A DNA stretch of 64,000 nucleotides, taken from NCBI GenBank assembly GCA_964023275.1, contig OZ029915.1, forward strand, positions 16,250,712 through 16,314,711, given 5' to 3'. The translations under genes and the position numbers were made by a program. Numbering within the stretch: the stretch's first letter is position 1; every line of letters starts with the position of its first letter. Positions 1 to 11,929 of this stretch are shown one piece after another. Source of the stretch: Norana najaformis. Taxonomy: Eukaryota; Annelida; Clitellata; Crassiclitellata; Hormogastridae. The notes beneath the pieces are model-generated. The model was not told the DNA's origin. It did no database searches and saw nothing but the letters and a program-made list of their open reading frames with translations.

Positions 1-231
1 ATAACCTGTATCAAGACAACATCCAGGTGTATTCAGCCGGTCATCCATCAGTGTGACTTACATGACAGTAATAATAACAACAACAACAATAATAATACTC
101 ACTTGGCTTGCATACTAGTTCCATTTGGTGTCCAATAAGCTCAGTCCTCTGACTGCACCCCTTATATTCTACATGGCTGATCTGATCTAGCTCATCACTG
201 CCCTTTTAATCCCAGATTAACCAGTACACTG

Positions 232-470
232 ATGACATTCAGGTGTATTTTAGCTGCTGTGCTCCTCGCATTTGGAGTCGTCTACCACAAAAGGCCTGTC
301 TTGCAAACTCGCTACCATCTTTTAAATCGCTTGTTAAGACTCACTACTTTACCCTGGCTTTTGCATGATTCCATCTTGGCCCCTAGCAAATATTCATCTG
401 CGCCTCAGATTCAGGCGTACTGACATTGCGCACATTATAAGTACTTTAAATAAATAAAATAAATATTCAA
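232..470 (+). mobile_element. CR1-like LINE, 3' end fragment
   Basis: One frame encodes a decayed version of the RT C-terminal end seen more clearly at 21914-22123 on the minus strand: CCAPxIWxRLPQKARLANSL followed by a YFTLAFA-like end. The non-coding end with AAATAAATAAAATAAAT looks like the element's 3' tail. It is 5'-truncated to about 240 bp. Confidence 0.7.
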
Positions 471-479
471 GCTGTCATC

Positions 480-1778
480 CATCTGCCTGACTGACATGGC
501 TGTATGTCAACTACTCAAGCCATAGTTGAGACAGTATATACATGGATGTAGTCAAAACGATTTCTGTTAAACCCAGCAAAAATGCATCACCTAAGGCTGC
601 ACACCAATAACCGTAGCTGCAATCAATCTGACACATATGTGATTCAAGGCTAGACCTTTAGGGTCCTGGCCAACAGCTTCATAGAATGAAGCCAGAGCAC
701 AGACTGCATTTCAATCACTGATCTTGGCACTCTGTAGGGCTGTGTAGACCCACTGCAAATTGCTAAAAGGAATCATTCACTGCACTAATTCAAGTTAAAC
801 CTCTAAAGTCTGTTACCAGATTTCACCAGATTGCTTTAAAGCATTTGTTCGAATATCGATATGTTTCATAAGATGATTTCTTTTGCTGTGCTGTCAGAAA
901 CATTTTAATCCATTTTAATATTTGTGAAATTTGCAGCTTTGAATGACTTTAGCCATAAAAATGAATTTGAATGAGGACATTTCTTAAGATAAACATCCTT
1001 ATGCATCACTGTTTTTGGCATTTATGTGTCATAAATAAGGCATTGTTTTTCAGCTACTCTATTATGAATATTAATTAGGCAATACACGGTCCTAAAGCCA
1101 TGGAATTTCCAAAAATTGTGCACTTTTTGAAGGGGTTGATTCAAGATATGCAAATGAGTCCTCTATTGAATATGTGCAGCCCAGCAGCTAACTTAGACCC
1201 TAGTCAGTGGCTGAGAAGTCGTCAGACCCCCACGATAATGACCCACTCAACTTGTCTACATTGGCTGACAAACTATACCATTATCAAATTACTGCACTAC
1301 AAATAACCTGGCCAAGGCCATTTAAACTGGCAATTGCTAAGACTGAGATTGAATTTTAAGTATTTGCACTTCAAAAATAGTTTACCGGCTGCAGTAAAAC
1401 AAAGTTAATTCCAAAGCTCTTGTCCAGAAGTATTGACTGACATAATATCCAAAGGTTAGGCCAGTTCAAATAGCTATTTCTGACTGCACAGCTGGTACGA
1501 ACGCTGCATCTTTTTAAGTTTTAATATATTATGCTTATATAGTAGGCCTCTATAACATTTTATATATAACATTAAAAAATTGTGCATGTATACACATTGT
1601 ACACACACATATATAACGCCTATCTATATATGCAAATGTGATGGAAAACTGTTGATGTGGTGTCACCAGGAGACACAGACAAGTTTTTTCAGTTGCCACA
1701 TGATCCCATTCTCAGGAACTATTCCTCAGTTGTTAGCTTATCCCTTTATGTTGGTTTGATCTGAACTTCAGTGCATTT
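480..1778. other. Talin downstream intron, nothing recognised
   Basis: AT-rich sequence with no supportable coding frame. The 1100-1306 open stretch has no family resemblance I recognise. A TA-rich patch lies near 1560-1620. Confidence 0.5.
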
Positions 1779-1779
1779 A

Positions 1780-2875
1780 CTTGTGGTGCAGACAACTCCA
1801 TATTTACATACTGGAGTGTGTAGAAAACTAACTGGATCTTCTGCTGAAATGGTGGAGTTAATGTCTTCCAGTTCTACCCAGTAGAGTTAATGTCTTCCAG
1901 TTCTATCCAGTAAAGGGGTGCCAAAAGTCACTGGGGTAGCTAGCCTTACAAGGGCCCTTGTGCAAACTGAACTTTGTATATTTTGCTTTAAGGAACTGAA
2001 CAACCGGGCCTTGGTTCCTTGGGGGCCCAGGCAGCCCCTGGCCTCGTAGACTCCTGTGCTTTGAACAACCTATTGCTATGCCTCTGCCAAAAGTCTTATT
2101 TGAGCTGCTACTGGTTCTGCCTTTGTATGCCTACCACTGTATTATGTGATATATAAAGTCAGAAACATTAATAAAGTTTATTTTTATATATACAACATAT
2201 TGTATATACATTGTAGGCGTACATTGTGTATATAATATAGCTTTGCATCCCTAATTATGAGTCAGGTATTACCCTTCAACCATACAGGCAACAGACCTAA
2301 ACCTGACTTTATTACATCCCCACAGCTGAATCATTAGAATCCCTGAGCTTTCCACCTGAAACTCTCTCCTCCACATGTAATTCTAACTGAGGCAGAGCTA
2401 TAGTTGTGAGAAACCAGAAAGTTGTAAAACTTTCAAGTCGCCAGGTTAAACTGCAAATTGGAGCTTATGAGAGCATATGGTTTTTTATTTTGGGGGTAAT
2501 TTATTATCTGATTTCAAAAATGTTTTACCACCGCATTCAGTATTAAATTCACAACACAGCTATTGTCATTATTTTAAAAGTTAAAAACTTCATCACAGTG
2601 TTTTCACTTAAAAAAAACTGAGGGCATATTGTTTCAGGATAAGAGCAGAAATTCCCAATATTTGCTTACAAAATAGAATTATACACATAAAAGAGGACAT
2701 ATTTGTAAAAATCGTTATGCTAGAAGTGTTTTTTAGCTTCATTATTGACAGAATTATAAAGTACAACATGATGTTTTGCTGCGAAAACATAAAAAATTAA
2801 GACTCTCAGTGTCACAACATAAAATTAAACTGGACTTTACAGGCTGGACTTTAAAATTAATTCTGACTCAATGAA
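1780..2875 (+). repeat. About 1.1-kb interspersed repeat, copy 1 (with nested MITE)
   Basis: Aligns along most of its length to 22597-23557, continuing at 24941-24966, and at its right end to 34897-34968. Shared landmarks include TATAATATAGCTTTGCA, AGTCGCCA and GGACTTTACAGGCTGG. I saw no coding frame or terminal repeats, so its class is unknown. The uninterrupted TTAA at 2851-2854 is the empty version of the site where copy 2 carries a piggyBac-like insertion. Confidence 0.8.
1929..2086 (+). mobile_element. hAT-type MITE, short copy
   Basis: It begins CACTGGGGTAGC and ends GCTATGCCTCTG, degenerate terminal inverted repeats. It is flanked by a perfect 8-bp duplication, CCAAAAGT, at 1921-1928 and 2087-2094. 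It is the same family as the inverted copy at 11684-11929 but about 90 bp shorter internally. The sister host repeat near 22770 lacks it, giving an empty site. Confidence 0.85.
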
Positions 2876-2879
2876 GTTA

Positions 2880-3174
2880 ATATTGATATAAATGTGGTAT
2901 AACACACTACAACCAGCCAAACATCTTCAGCTTGGAATGAGGTGTGACTAATCTTCAAGGGGATTACGAAACATCACCACTTAGCTACTTTCACAGCTTC
3001 AATCATGTATGGGTAAAGCTTATGTTGTTGTGTGGCACCTCTTAATGATGGAATATTTTGAAGATATTTTGCACACAAGTTTCTAATGTCAATTCGAACA
3101 AAACTCAGGAGTGTCCCAGACAATTTAAAAACGTGTTTATTTGACTGCCATCCTAAAGTGCTTCTAAGAGGTTC
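2880..3174. other. Intron stretch, nothing recognised
   Basis: About 300 bp between the interspersed repeat and the piggyBac-like element; no coding or repeat signal seen. Confidence 0.5.
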
Positions 3175-3265
3175 TTAACCCTTTAACGACCACAGAAATT
3201 TTTTCACCTACCCCCTCACAACCACACATTTTTGGCAAAAACGGCCAAAAAATTTAAAAAATTGA

Positions 3266-4560
3266 ACTTGTTATATCTCTGTCAGTTTTTTACATGTAGG
3301 CATAAGGTAAGCACCATTCTTTAGCATTTTATCTCCTCTTCCCAATAATCTGTCAAGTTTTTGGAAAAAAAAGAAATTTTGGGGTACCCAAAGTTGCCCC
3401 AAAATGTACCCCCAAAAAATTGCTACATTTTTATCATCAAGACAGTCTACAAAAAACTTTTGAATGATAACATACAATAATTGAGCATTAAAAATGTGGA
3501 GAAATTGTTGCCAGATAGAACCAAACAGAGATTTTTAAAATATTTTCATAAATGAAAGAGATATAAATTTTTTAGTATTTAAACCATTGTCGTAAAAACT
3601 GAAGAAAATTACAGGAAAAAGGATAAAAGTAAAACAAATTGAACTTATGATATCTCTGTTGGTTTCTGACATGTAGGCATAAGGTAAGTACCATTCTTTA
3701 GTATTTTATCTCCTCTTCCCAATCATCAGTCAAGTTTTTTGAAAAAAAGAAATTTTGGGGTACCCCAAGTTGCCCCAAAGTGTACCCCCCAAAAAATTGC
3801 TACATTTTTATCATCAAGACAGTCTACACAAAAACTTTGAATGACAACATATAATAATTGAGCACAAAAATGTGCAGAAATTGTTGCCAGAAAGAACCAA
3901 ACAGAAAATTTAAAAATATTTTCATAACTGAAAGATATACAGTTTCTTTAGTATTTGGACCGTTGTCGTAAAAACTGAAGAAAATTACAGGAAAAGGCCT
4001 AAGAGTAAAACAAATTGAACTTATGATATCTCTGTTGGTTTCTGACATGTAGGCATAAGGTAAGTACCATTCTTTAGCATCTTATCTCCTCTTCCCATTC
4101 ATCGGTCAAGTTTTTTGGGGAAAAAGTTTTTTTGGATATCCAAAGTTGCCCCCAACTGTACCCCAAATATTTGCTATATGTTTACCTTCAAGACAGTCTA
4201 CATAAAACTTGTGACAACATATGGTAGTTTGGGATATTTGCTATATGTTTACCTTCAAGACAGTCGACATAAAACTTGTGACAACATATGGTAGTTGGGG
4301 ACAAGAAATGTGCAGAAATTGTTGCCAGATAGAACTGAAAAGAAATTTTTAAAATATTTTCAAAACTGAAAGATATACAATTTTTTTAGTATTTAGACCG
4401 TTGTGGTAAAAACTGAAGAAAATTACAGGAAAAGCCTAAAAGCAAAACTAACTGAACTTGTGATATCTATTTCAGTGTTTGACATATAGACATAAGGTAA
4501 ACACCATTCTTCATCATTTTGTCTTCTCTTCTTTTCCAATCTGTAATTATATTTCTCAAC
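3266..4560. repeat. Diverged tandem array of about 375-bp units inside the piggyBac-like element
   Basis: The anchor GGCATAAGGTAAG recurs at 3299, 3676, 4052 and, as GACATAAGGTAAA, at 4489. Spacing is 377, 376 and 437 bp. The third unit is longer because of a 67-bp internal direct duplication at about 4166-4299. Units differ by substitutions, so the array is not recent. Confidence 0.88.
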
Positions 4561-4701
4561 ACAACATTTTCTGGGTAACTGAAAACTGATCCACAATCGC
4601 CGCAGGCATATAGCGGATGCCATTGTCATCAAACTCCATATCAGTGTGCGACTCTTTCACTTCGTATTACCAACAGTCTCGTGTGATCCATCTGACACAT
4701 T

Positions 4702-4794
4702 TTATTCATCAGTAGAACCACAACTTTCGTTAATATACGACCATTCGTCGATCGATCGGCGAATTTCTTCCTCCGGTAAACAACGCTTCGCCAT
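4702..4794 (-). pseudogene. Transposase N-terminal remnant in piggyBac-like element
   Basis: An ATG at 4794 opens a 30-codon frame beginning MAKRCLPEEEIRRSIDEWSY and ending in acidic and Ser residues before a stop. Acidic, eukaryotic-style N-termini of this kind are common in piggyBac transposases. Nothing downstream restores a transposase, so this is a relic; the assignment depends mainly on the TTAA-flanked context. Confidence 0.4.
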
Positions 4795-5241
4795 TTTGGG
4801 ATATTTAAATATCCATTTTTTGCTACACGCTGGCCGATTTAAATGCCCATTTTGATTGGTTGGTTTTTATATTTTGAGGTGTTTTCCAGGGATTCTGCTG
4901 AGGTAATATGGATTAAAATTATACCTATTTGCCTAAATGATGTAAAATTCTAAAATTATAAGGATTACAAATAAACAAGAGGTTACGATATGACTAGTCC
5001 GATCTACTACCGATTAATACCGTGCGGTCGGCTGACGTTACTACCGTTTAGTACCGTGCGGTCGGTAATGAGTTAAAAGGTGCTAAAAGTTTTGATATAA
5101 ACATACATTAACATGTTTATCTGTTGAAATCATACCCCAATAAATACAAAATAAACACGTGGTTCAAAGAATTTGCTTCAAGATAAACGAAACTCAAATT
5201 AACTTAAGTAATCAATAAATAATTAAAAGAAGCTGACTGAC

Positions 5242-5425
5242 TGTGGATAGCCTGTGACCAGCATGAGCCAGATGAGATTTCTGGGCAAACTGTGTGGTCT
5301 GTAGAGACCCTGAAGAGATCTGTGCTGATTCAGCTGTGTCTCCAGCTCTCAGAATACCAGGCAGAGCTACAAGACCAGTGTTTGCATGGCCAACTTTTGT
5401 ACTCTGATGTTGAACAATCATTGCC
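5242..5425 (-). CDS. TLN: Talin exon: head-rod linker, second part (3' end uncertain)
   Basis: After one base completing Lys it reads AMIVQHQSTKVGHANTGLVA and LPGILRAG, matching the vertebrate linker stretch QQQ..GKVEHGSVALPAIMRSG, then a variable low-identity tail. The acceptor AG is at 5427-5426. I placed the donor at GTCAGT below 5242, which preserves phase 0. The sequence stays open to a TGA about 30 bases on, and another GT after GCTCATGCTG is possible. No further talin exon was found between here and 1, so the rod lies outside the window. Confidence 0.82.
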
Positions 5426-5429
5426 CTAA

Positions 5430-7170
5430 GAAGTAAACATTTAAAAACAACTAATGTAAACTAAATAACACGTGTGTATCACAGTGACAGATGGAAAATC
5501 TTTCTAATGTCTCCTGACACTTGGCAAGAGTCTCTTAAGGTTTCTGTTTCAGTACAGTTTTCTTGTAATAGCAAGTGTCCTATTGCCACGCATTTATCCC
5601 GCAGATTATATGAGATTCTACAATCCGTGAACCCTGCCTGTGGATTACCTAGGAGTGAGGGTTATATCAGTTTATTCTACACAGATGGTCACCAAAAGCT
5701 AACCTTATTTTCCAGACTGCACTGTACCATAAGTTGCAGAACACCAGTAAAAGAATTTGCAGCCGGTGGCTAAATTAAAAGTGACTTTTAAAGATCATAG
5801 TTGTTCTGAACTAATTATTTTTAACACTTTCTGAATTGAAGATTTGTTAATTTTATTTTGTGTTACATTGTTACCATATTTGATTTCACAATGCTACTTT
5901 ATATTTATTAAAACTGGTCCAAGAAATCAAAATATGGCAACCAAAGGTACTCTAAAGTATACACTTGTGGTCTGTTAAGTCAGTTATAAGCCCAACTAAC
6001 ATGACTGTCTCGAATTACTGATTTAGCAAGTATCATGAAGTTAATTCTAAAGAAGACTGGAAAGAACAATCATGAAATTCTAGAAAATCAATGAGGCTAC
6101 ACCACTATGCACTGCTAGATGACCTTGAAAACATGGTTCATCTGGTATCTGCCTGTCAACCAGATAATGGCTTGGCTGGACTACTTTCAGCAGCACTGTA
6201 TCAGCAGTACTGCTAGCATTGCTACCAAATGTCTCTGTCATGCAGTAGTGGTGCACACATGTCAGTTTAATGACCTTAGCTCTTAGAAAGATGATGAGCC
6301 TCCCCCTCCTTTACACAAACTCTGAACTGGCACTCCTAGGTCTGTTAGTTATGGCCTGGCCTAGATTGTGACTAAGTCAATGCTATCTTTTAAGTAGTGC
6401 TACAAAAATTTTGAGTTTAATCTAATGCTTCGCTGATGGAAAGCCAATGCAGTGTCTCTTGCATATAGCCTGACACGCAAAAGTTAGGTAGGTTGGCAAA
6501 AAGTCATGTGGCTCAGTTAAAGTAGAAATATGGGTGATGCACTCAGGAATTTGGTAAGCCTGTAGCGATATAAGGGAGCAGAATAAAACAGTGAATAACA
6601 AGGATCACAGTAACATCAAATGATAAATTGCATTGTATAACCCTGATCAGGCACAGTTGGTGAAATCAGGATCTGTAGAGGGAGTTAAAATGTGTACAAG
6701 GACAAAATAACTTTCAAACATTTTGTGGTTCCCCATCCAGGACTGCAGCTGCTATGGTAGGGAGGCAATCTACCAGATATGTTTTTAAAAATTCCTTTTC
6801 ACATTTTACATAAATTTTGATGTTTTTAAACAGTTTATCATTTCTAATTTTAAAATATTTATTTTTTGACAATTTTATCTTCTTTTTCACTGTCAGATAA
6901 GTTTTAATTATTTATTTCTTCTTCTTTGTGCTTCTTTTCATGTTCCTGTGTTTCATGACCTTGATTGCACAGCAGAATCCCGACCACATTTCTTGTAATT
7001 TTTTATGGTTTTAGGTCCACACGAATACTCGCTGGCCTCTTTAAAAATTTTTGCATTCATGAGTCGCACATAAACTGAAGAACTGTTCTTTTCTTACTCA
7101 GGTCATGTCTTTTATCTGCTACACCTGATTTTCCTTGTGTCATCAATTTCTGTGTCTCTTATAATTACAT
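5430..7170. other. Intron stretch, nothing recognised
   Basis: No family was recognised. The 99-codon open frame at 5474-5773 lacks visible motifs and sits next to a talin exon, so I treat it as chance. Confidence 0.5.
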
Positions 7171-7389
7171 CGGCTTCTGTTGAACTGTAATTTGTTCACT
7201 GTACTGCTCTTTGCCAAATCTGGTCTGTTTTGGATTTACACATGTACTGCCAAAATCTGTTCTATTTTTGAACTTGTCTCAATCCCATCCATTTTACCTG
7301 GTACTGCTTTTCAGCTCAGTCATATATTCTGCTGTTATGTAATACCATTAACAATATTTTTCACCCTGGGTTGAGTGTAAATTCACATA

Positions 7390-7524
7390 TGCAGAACATC
7401 TTCGGCTACAGGCCATGGGATGTCTGTATATCTGTTTCTGTTGCTTCTTTGGGATGGTGATGATGAAATAAATCCTGGTGCAGTAAAACTTCAGAATTTG
7501 GATAATAATAATAATAATTAGCAA
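7390..7524 (+). pseudogene. LINE 5' fragment with 2A-like motif
   Basis: Reads VYLFLLLLWDGDDEINPGAV, with GDDEINPGA at 7456-7482. It matches the leader plus DVExNPGP-type motif that sits upstream of the endonuclease in the CR1-like elements near 30.9 and 39.1 kb. The final Pro is Ala and Val is Asp here, so ribosome skipping would be impaired. A run of AAT follows. Position 7525-7570 matches, in reverse complement, the tail of the element ending near 29600. Confidence 0.6.
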
Positions 7525-7854
7525 CTTCTAATACGCAAGGCATCAATCGATGGCACACCAAAAGTCCGCAAGACAGAGAGGCAGCCTATGGTGGATAAGC
7601 AATTTGAAACAGGTAAGTTGTAAGTTGAGAACTATGATGCTAGGATATTGGTCATGTGTAGCACTTCAGTGTGTAAAGACACACAGTAAAGCTACTCATG
7701 TGATTAAACTGCATTTTATCAGTTTTTCACTTGGTTCGTCTTGTCTAATTCGTACCATTCGATTTGGACTACTACCTGGATATTCTATTCTGAATTGCTC
7801 ATGGACATTTTGGTAACTTAGCGGTTAATTTATCGATCGTTCGAGTGATGTGGC

Positions 7855-8711
7855 ATGTCGGAGAACATCGGCCATGTTTACACTTCGGACTTTATCAACT
7901 CACTTAACTGCAAACGGCCGCTTAATCACTGCATTTGGAAATGTCTCTTCACCTTGCACAACTGGTGCCCGCGTACATGTTGTCGCGTTCTCTCTAGCTT
8001 CACGGATACGCCCGACTATACTAATCGCTCTGGCCTCAAACTAGCCAAATGGAATGTCAGAAGCCTTGGTAATAAAGCTGCTTCCATGGTTGAAGGTATA
8101 AATAGCTCCAAAATTGATATTTTAGTAGCTGTTGAGACCTGGCATCATAGCTCCACGGACGTTTCTCTGAGTCGATCCATACCACCGAGTTATCGTGTGG
8201 GGAGACAACTCTCCTAATGGCTCACACTGGAGGGGGTGGGTTGGCGGTCTACTTCAGAGAGAGTCTCCGTGCGAAGCGAACTGAACTTGCACACAAATTT
8301 ACCACCTTTGAGGTCCTGGTTTGCTCCTTCCATACGACAAGTGGTCCATTTACTACAGCAGCCATCCATCAATCAGCCATCCTTCAGGAAGCTTTGGCCA
8401 GCTACAACAGTCAACTTGTTATCACGGGTGATCTCAACGTCCACATGGAGGATGTCAACTCCCCGTGGGCTAAGCAGGCGAGACAGCTGATCTCCAGTTT
8501 TGGCCTGCACCAGCACGGTGACTTGCTGACCCATTCCCATGGCAGCTGGCTGGATTTTGTTATCACTTGCGATGACCTCAGACCAATTTCACTTACGATC
8601 AAACCACCTTCCATCTCTGACCATGCTCTCTTGTCCGATGACATTCCGTTCATCCACACTTCTCCACCCATTACTTACATTACCTACAATGGCTGGAAAA
8701 CACTCGACTGA
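7855..8711 (+). pseudogene. AP endonuclease domain of the CR1/L2-like LINE (frameshifted)
   Basis: The first piece, 7855-8217, reads LAKWNVRSLGNKAASMVEGI and ILVAVETW, the N-terminal endonuclease motifs. It hits a stop and continues in another frame from 8217, with GGGGLAVYFRESL, LVITGDLNVHMEDV, GSWLDFVIT and ISDHALLS, the catalytic D/N and SDH motifs. One frameshift and a stop at 8709-8711 break it. In LINEs this domain nicks target DNA to prime reverse transcription. Confidence 0.85.
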
Positions 8712-8729
8712 GATGTTCTCCGACTGCGC

Positions 8730-10366
8730 TTGGCAGAGAATCTTCTTTGTCAATCGTCCTTTGAAGAAGACCTTTCTTCCAATGAGTTGTTTGATCTTTA
8801 TGAATCTACTCTTCATCTAATCATTGATGACATCCTTCCACTACGTTTGCCCTGCATGCAGCGTAGTCCGACCACACCATGGTTCGGCCTGGAGTGTAGA
8901 ACCATGCACAGAAAGGTCAGGCGGTGTGAACGACTCTACAGGCAGACTGGTCAGGTCAGTGATCGCTCTGAATTGAATAGACTCTTACAAGAAAAACATA
9001 CTGTTTTCAAGGCAAAGAACAGAACTATTGGGAGGCTGTAATTGCCTGGTATTTGGGGGACAGTCAGCAACTCTGGAACGACCTCTCCTCCATGCCTGGT
9101 CATGGTGGAGACTCTACAAACTCAAATTTCACTCCAGCCGAATACAAATGCTATCTGGACGAGAAGGTCGCAGACGTTCAGCGTGAAACTGAGGGTTCCC
9201 TTCCTCCGGAGTACTCCACGACTCAGTATCGATTCGACAGCTTTAGAATGGTAACTGCTGTTGAACTCAGGTCACTCCTTCTGTCCTCCCCAACAAAGAC
9301 ATGCTCTCTGGACCAAATTCCAACCTTTTTTCTTCAGGAGCTTGTCGATGACCTGCTTCCATTCCTACTCCGGCTCTGTAATTCATCGCTTTCCAAGAGG
9401 CATCTACTTCTTAGTTAGAAGCAAGCTATCATCAAACCACACCTTAAAAAGCTGAAGATGTCAGTAGCTATGCCCAGTCTCCAACCTCTCATTTCTCTCA
9501 AAGATCATCGAGAAAATATTCACACCGCAGGCAGTACTCTATATCGACTCAAGTAAACTCATGCCAAAGCGTCAGTCTGGTTTTAGGAAGGGCCACTCGA
9601 CTGAGACGGTGGTCCTTCGACTTGTCTTCGACATCTATGACACACTCAACACAGGGAGGGTCACACTACTTGCTCTCCTTGATGTAAGTCTAGCATTCGA
9701 TACTGTGGATCATCAGATTCTCCTGACTTGTCTCAAAACCTCGTATGGCTTTGTGGGCTGGACACTCGAATGGATATGCTCTTTCCTCCATGGGAGGACT
9801 ACAAGGGTTGAGGTTGGGAGAGATGCATCAAGCTGGATACCGGTTGTCTGTGGCATGCCACATGGTTTGGTTCTTGGGCTACTTCTCTACATACTTTACA
9901 CTGCCGATCTAACCCATGTCGTCACAGTTTGATGGTTCATAAATATGCCGATGATGTGCAGATGTACGTGACCTGCCATCCATCTGACACCTCAGCCTGT
10001 GTCTCGAGGGTTCAGACGGTGGTTACCAATATACAGAAATGGATGTCCTCAAACTGGCTTTGGCTGAACTTGGCGAAAACATGGTTCATCTGGTTCAGCT
10101 CTCTGCGCAAGCTTCGGGACATGGATCTAGATATGATTCTGGCAGCATCTCTGAACTGGGTCTTGCTGCAAATGGTACATGATCTGGGTGTTTTGTTAGA
10201 CGACACTGGTACATCCAGACTCTCACATATTTCTACCAAAATACGAGACACCCTACGTTGGCTTCCAGTTGAGAAGAGGGTACAGTTCAAAATGTTCCTC
10301 ATGGTCAGGTCCTTGATTGTTGGTTCAGCACCAAATTACATCAATGAGCTCATTGCCGGTTGCTGA
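8730..10366 (+). pseudogene. Reverse transcriptase domain of the CR1/L2-like LINE (frameshifted)
   Basis: Pieces at 8730-9041, 9053-9418, 9561-9932 and 9929-10366 together carry QSGFRKGHSTE, LLALLDVSLAFDTVDH (motif A), a PQGS box degraded to MPHGLVLG (motif B), HKYADDVQMY (motif C) and the thumb LRWLPVEKRVQFK. The catalytic aspartates are present, but frame breaks and the deletion after motif C make it non-functional. Confidence 0.87.
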
Positions 10367-10639
10367 TCAACCTGGCCAATAGAGACCATGATTGGTGACG
10401 CATGGTCATCTCATCGTACCATTCTCTCACGTCGGCTCGGGCGGGCCATGTCTTCTCCACTGTGGGGTCATCTCTCAGGAACACTCTTCCACCAGACATC
10501 CAATCCCTTGCCTGTTCAACAGTTCAGGAAACATTTTCTGCCCCTTTCAAGACATTCATCTTCAGAGTTCATTAGGTAACCATGCTGCAGCGCCTTTGTG
10601 AGTTACTTAAAAGGAGCTATACAAGTTTACTGATACAAA

Positions 10640-11036
10640 CACATATCCATATCCATAGTTTCTGATTCTGACCTTTCTTGTTTCCCAATGTATACTTTGC
10701 TACATCAAGTAGAATAGTCTTGGTCTTTTGCCAGAGCTCATCTGGTCTTCTCTCCCCTTCACCCAGTTTTAGTGCCTCAAAATGATTTTTAACTTCCACT
10801 GTGTAAACCGCTGCCTTCTCATCCTTTAGTTCCTCCAGATTTAACCTTTTTGGCTGTTCCAGTTTCTTATTTTTAGCCAATCTAACCTTAATCTTGGCCA
10901 CTAGCAGATGATGATCAGAATCACAATCCTCCTGTGGGCAGGCTCTACAGTTCCTGACACTAGCTCTCCAATGCTGTACTACTGCAACGTAATCAATTTG
11001 GTTCCATGTTTGTCCATCTGTTTTTTTAATCTGTTG
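10640..11036 (-). pseudogene. RTE-type LINE endonuclease C-terminus
   Basis: Minus strand: TDGQTWNQIDYVAVVQHWRA, then CPQEDCDSDHHLLVAKIKVR and a lysine-rich linker. DGQxxNQIDY followed by SDHHLLVAK is the end of the RTE/BovB endonuclease. It directly abuts the 3' end of the plus-strand CR1 element. The 5' endonuclease half and the RT are absent. Confidence 0.82.
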
Positions 11037-11236
11037 TTTATTGCATGTATGCCTGTATAAAGTTATGTTTGATCAACTAGTTATTGTAACTTTTCAAGCA
11101 ACATCTGTTTCTTAAAATTTTAATTTAACCTGCCATTAAATACTACTCGAGAAATGAGAAATAAACTGTCATTTATGACCTATGTTTCTTTGACAGTCAC
11201 CTTTTGAAAATATTACATTGTAATTGCAATCCCAAA

Positions 11237-11665
11237 TTTTTCATCATCAGCATCATCACCAGTGTCTGACACCAGTCATTTTTGCAGTGTCGAATGTGAA
11301 AAAGAGATCCAAATTTTTCCATTGCTCTTCTCATGGTCAGTCCACTCTTGTTATGTCTTCATTTATATCGTCTATCCAGCACAGTGTAGGTCTTCCTTTG
11401 TTTCTTATCCCTCAAATCTTGCATATAGTGCACTGTGTGGGATTTGATCACCTGGCATTCTTTCAACATGGCCAAACCACAGATCTTTGCTGAGTGACTT
11501 TGTCTAGTAGAGTTGTTTGGATATGTAAGGATTGTCTTATGTTGTCATTCTAATTTTCTGTAGCTTGAAATTTATGCAATTTTCCATAGCCAACTCATTT
11601 CTGCTGTGAAGATTCTTTTCTCATTTTCCTTTCAATGTGCAGCGTTCAGATCCACAGAGAAGGAA
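11237..11665 (-). pseudogene. RTE-type LINE 3' end
   Basis: The minus-strand translation contains GRPTLCWIDDI, RVDWPWEEQ-like and a Trp-rich end just before a GAT-rich tail at about 11235. This matches the C-terminal RT extension of RTE elements elsewhere in the window (compare GRPHREWVDDIEEW near 38880). Several stops show decay. Confidence 0.65.
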
Positions 11666-11683
11666 AATGGGTTGTATCATAGT

Positions 11684-11929
11684 CAGGGGCATAGCAATAG
11701 ATTGTGTAGGTTGTGCAAAGCACAAGTGCCCAAGAGGACAGAGGTTGCCTAGTCCCCCAAGGTTCCAAGGCCCAGCTGCTCAATTACTTAAAGCAAATTA
11801 GCCAAAGTTTATACAATTAAAATTTTAAGAAGTCAGACATGGAAACTGGGGGAAGGGTGGGTGAGGTTGAGGTTAGGCCCATCACATTCAGTTTGCACAA
11901 GGACCTTCAGAAGGATAGCTACGCCACTG
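11684..11929 (-). mobile_element. hAT-type MITE, longer copy
   Basis: It begins CAGGGGCATAGC and ends GCTACGCCACTG, terminal inverted repeats differing at two of 12 positions. A perfect 8-bp duplication, ATCATAGT, flanks it at 11676-11683 and 11930-11937. Eight-base duplications and CAG-type ends indicate hAT. It is 246 bp long, non-coding, and inverted relative to its relative at 1929-2086. Confidence 0.93.

Larger units (their letters stand above)
3179..5072 (-). mobile_element. piggyBac-like non-autonomous element
   Basis: Flanked by TTAA at 3175-3178 and 5073-5076. The ends CCCTTTAACGACCAC and, in reverse complement, CTCATTACCGACCGC match at 11 of 15 positions. TTAA target duplication with C-rich ends is the mark of piggyBac transposons. 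The interior holds a tandem array and a short transposase-like first exon on the minus strand, but no full transposase. Confidence 0.75.
7580..10622 (+). mobile_element. CR1/L2-like LINE, near full length but broken
   Basis: A plus-strand element containing, in order, an AP endonuclease, a linker and a reverse transcriptase, spread over at least six frame pieces. Between the YADD box and the thumb there is an internal deletion: HDLGVLLD jumps almost directly to KIRDTLRWLPVEKR. The 3' end near 10622 reads GCGCCTTTGTGAGTTACTTAAAAGGAGC. Confidence 0.85.

Noticed and set aside
1..5200. Talin rod exons at the left edge
   Set aside because: No helical-bundle, Ala-rich frame matching the rod start appears; the interval is accounted for by repeats and intron.
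5474..5773. 99-codon open frame near a talin exon
   Set aside because: No recognisable motif, no homologous copy in the window and no convincing splice context.
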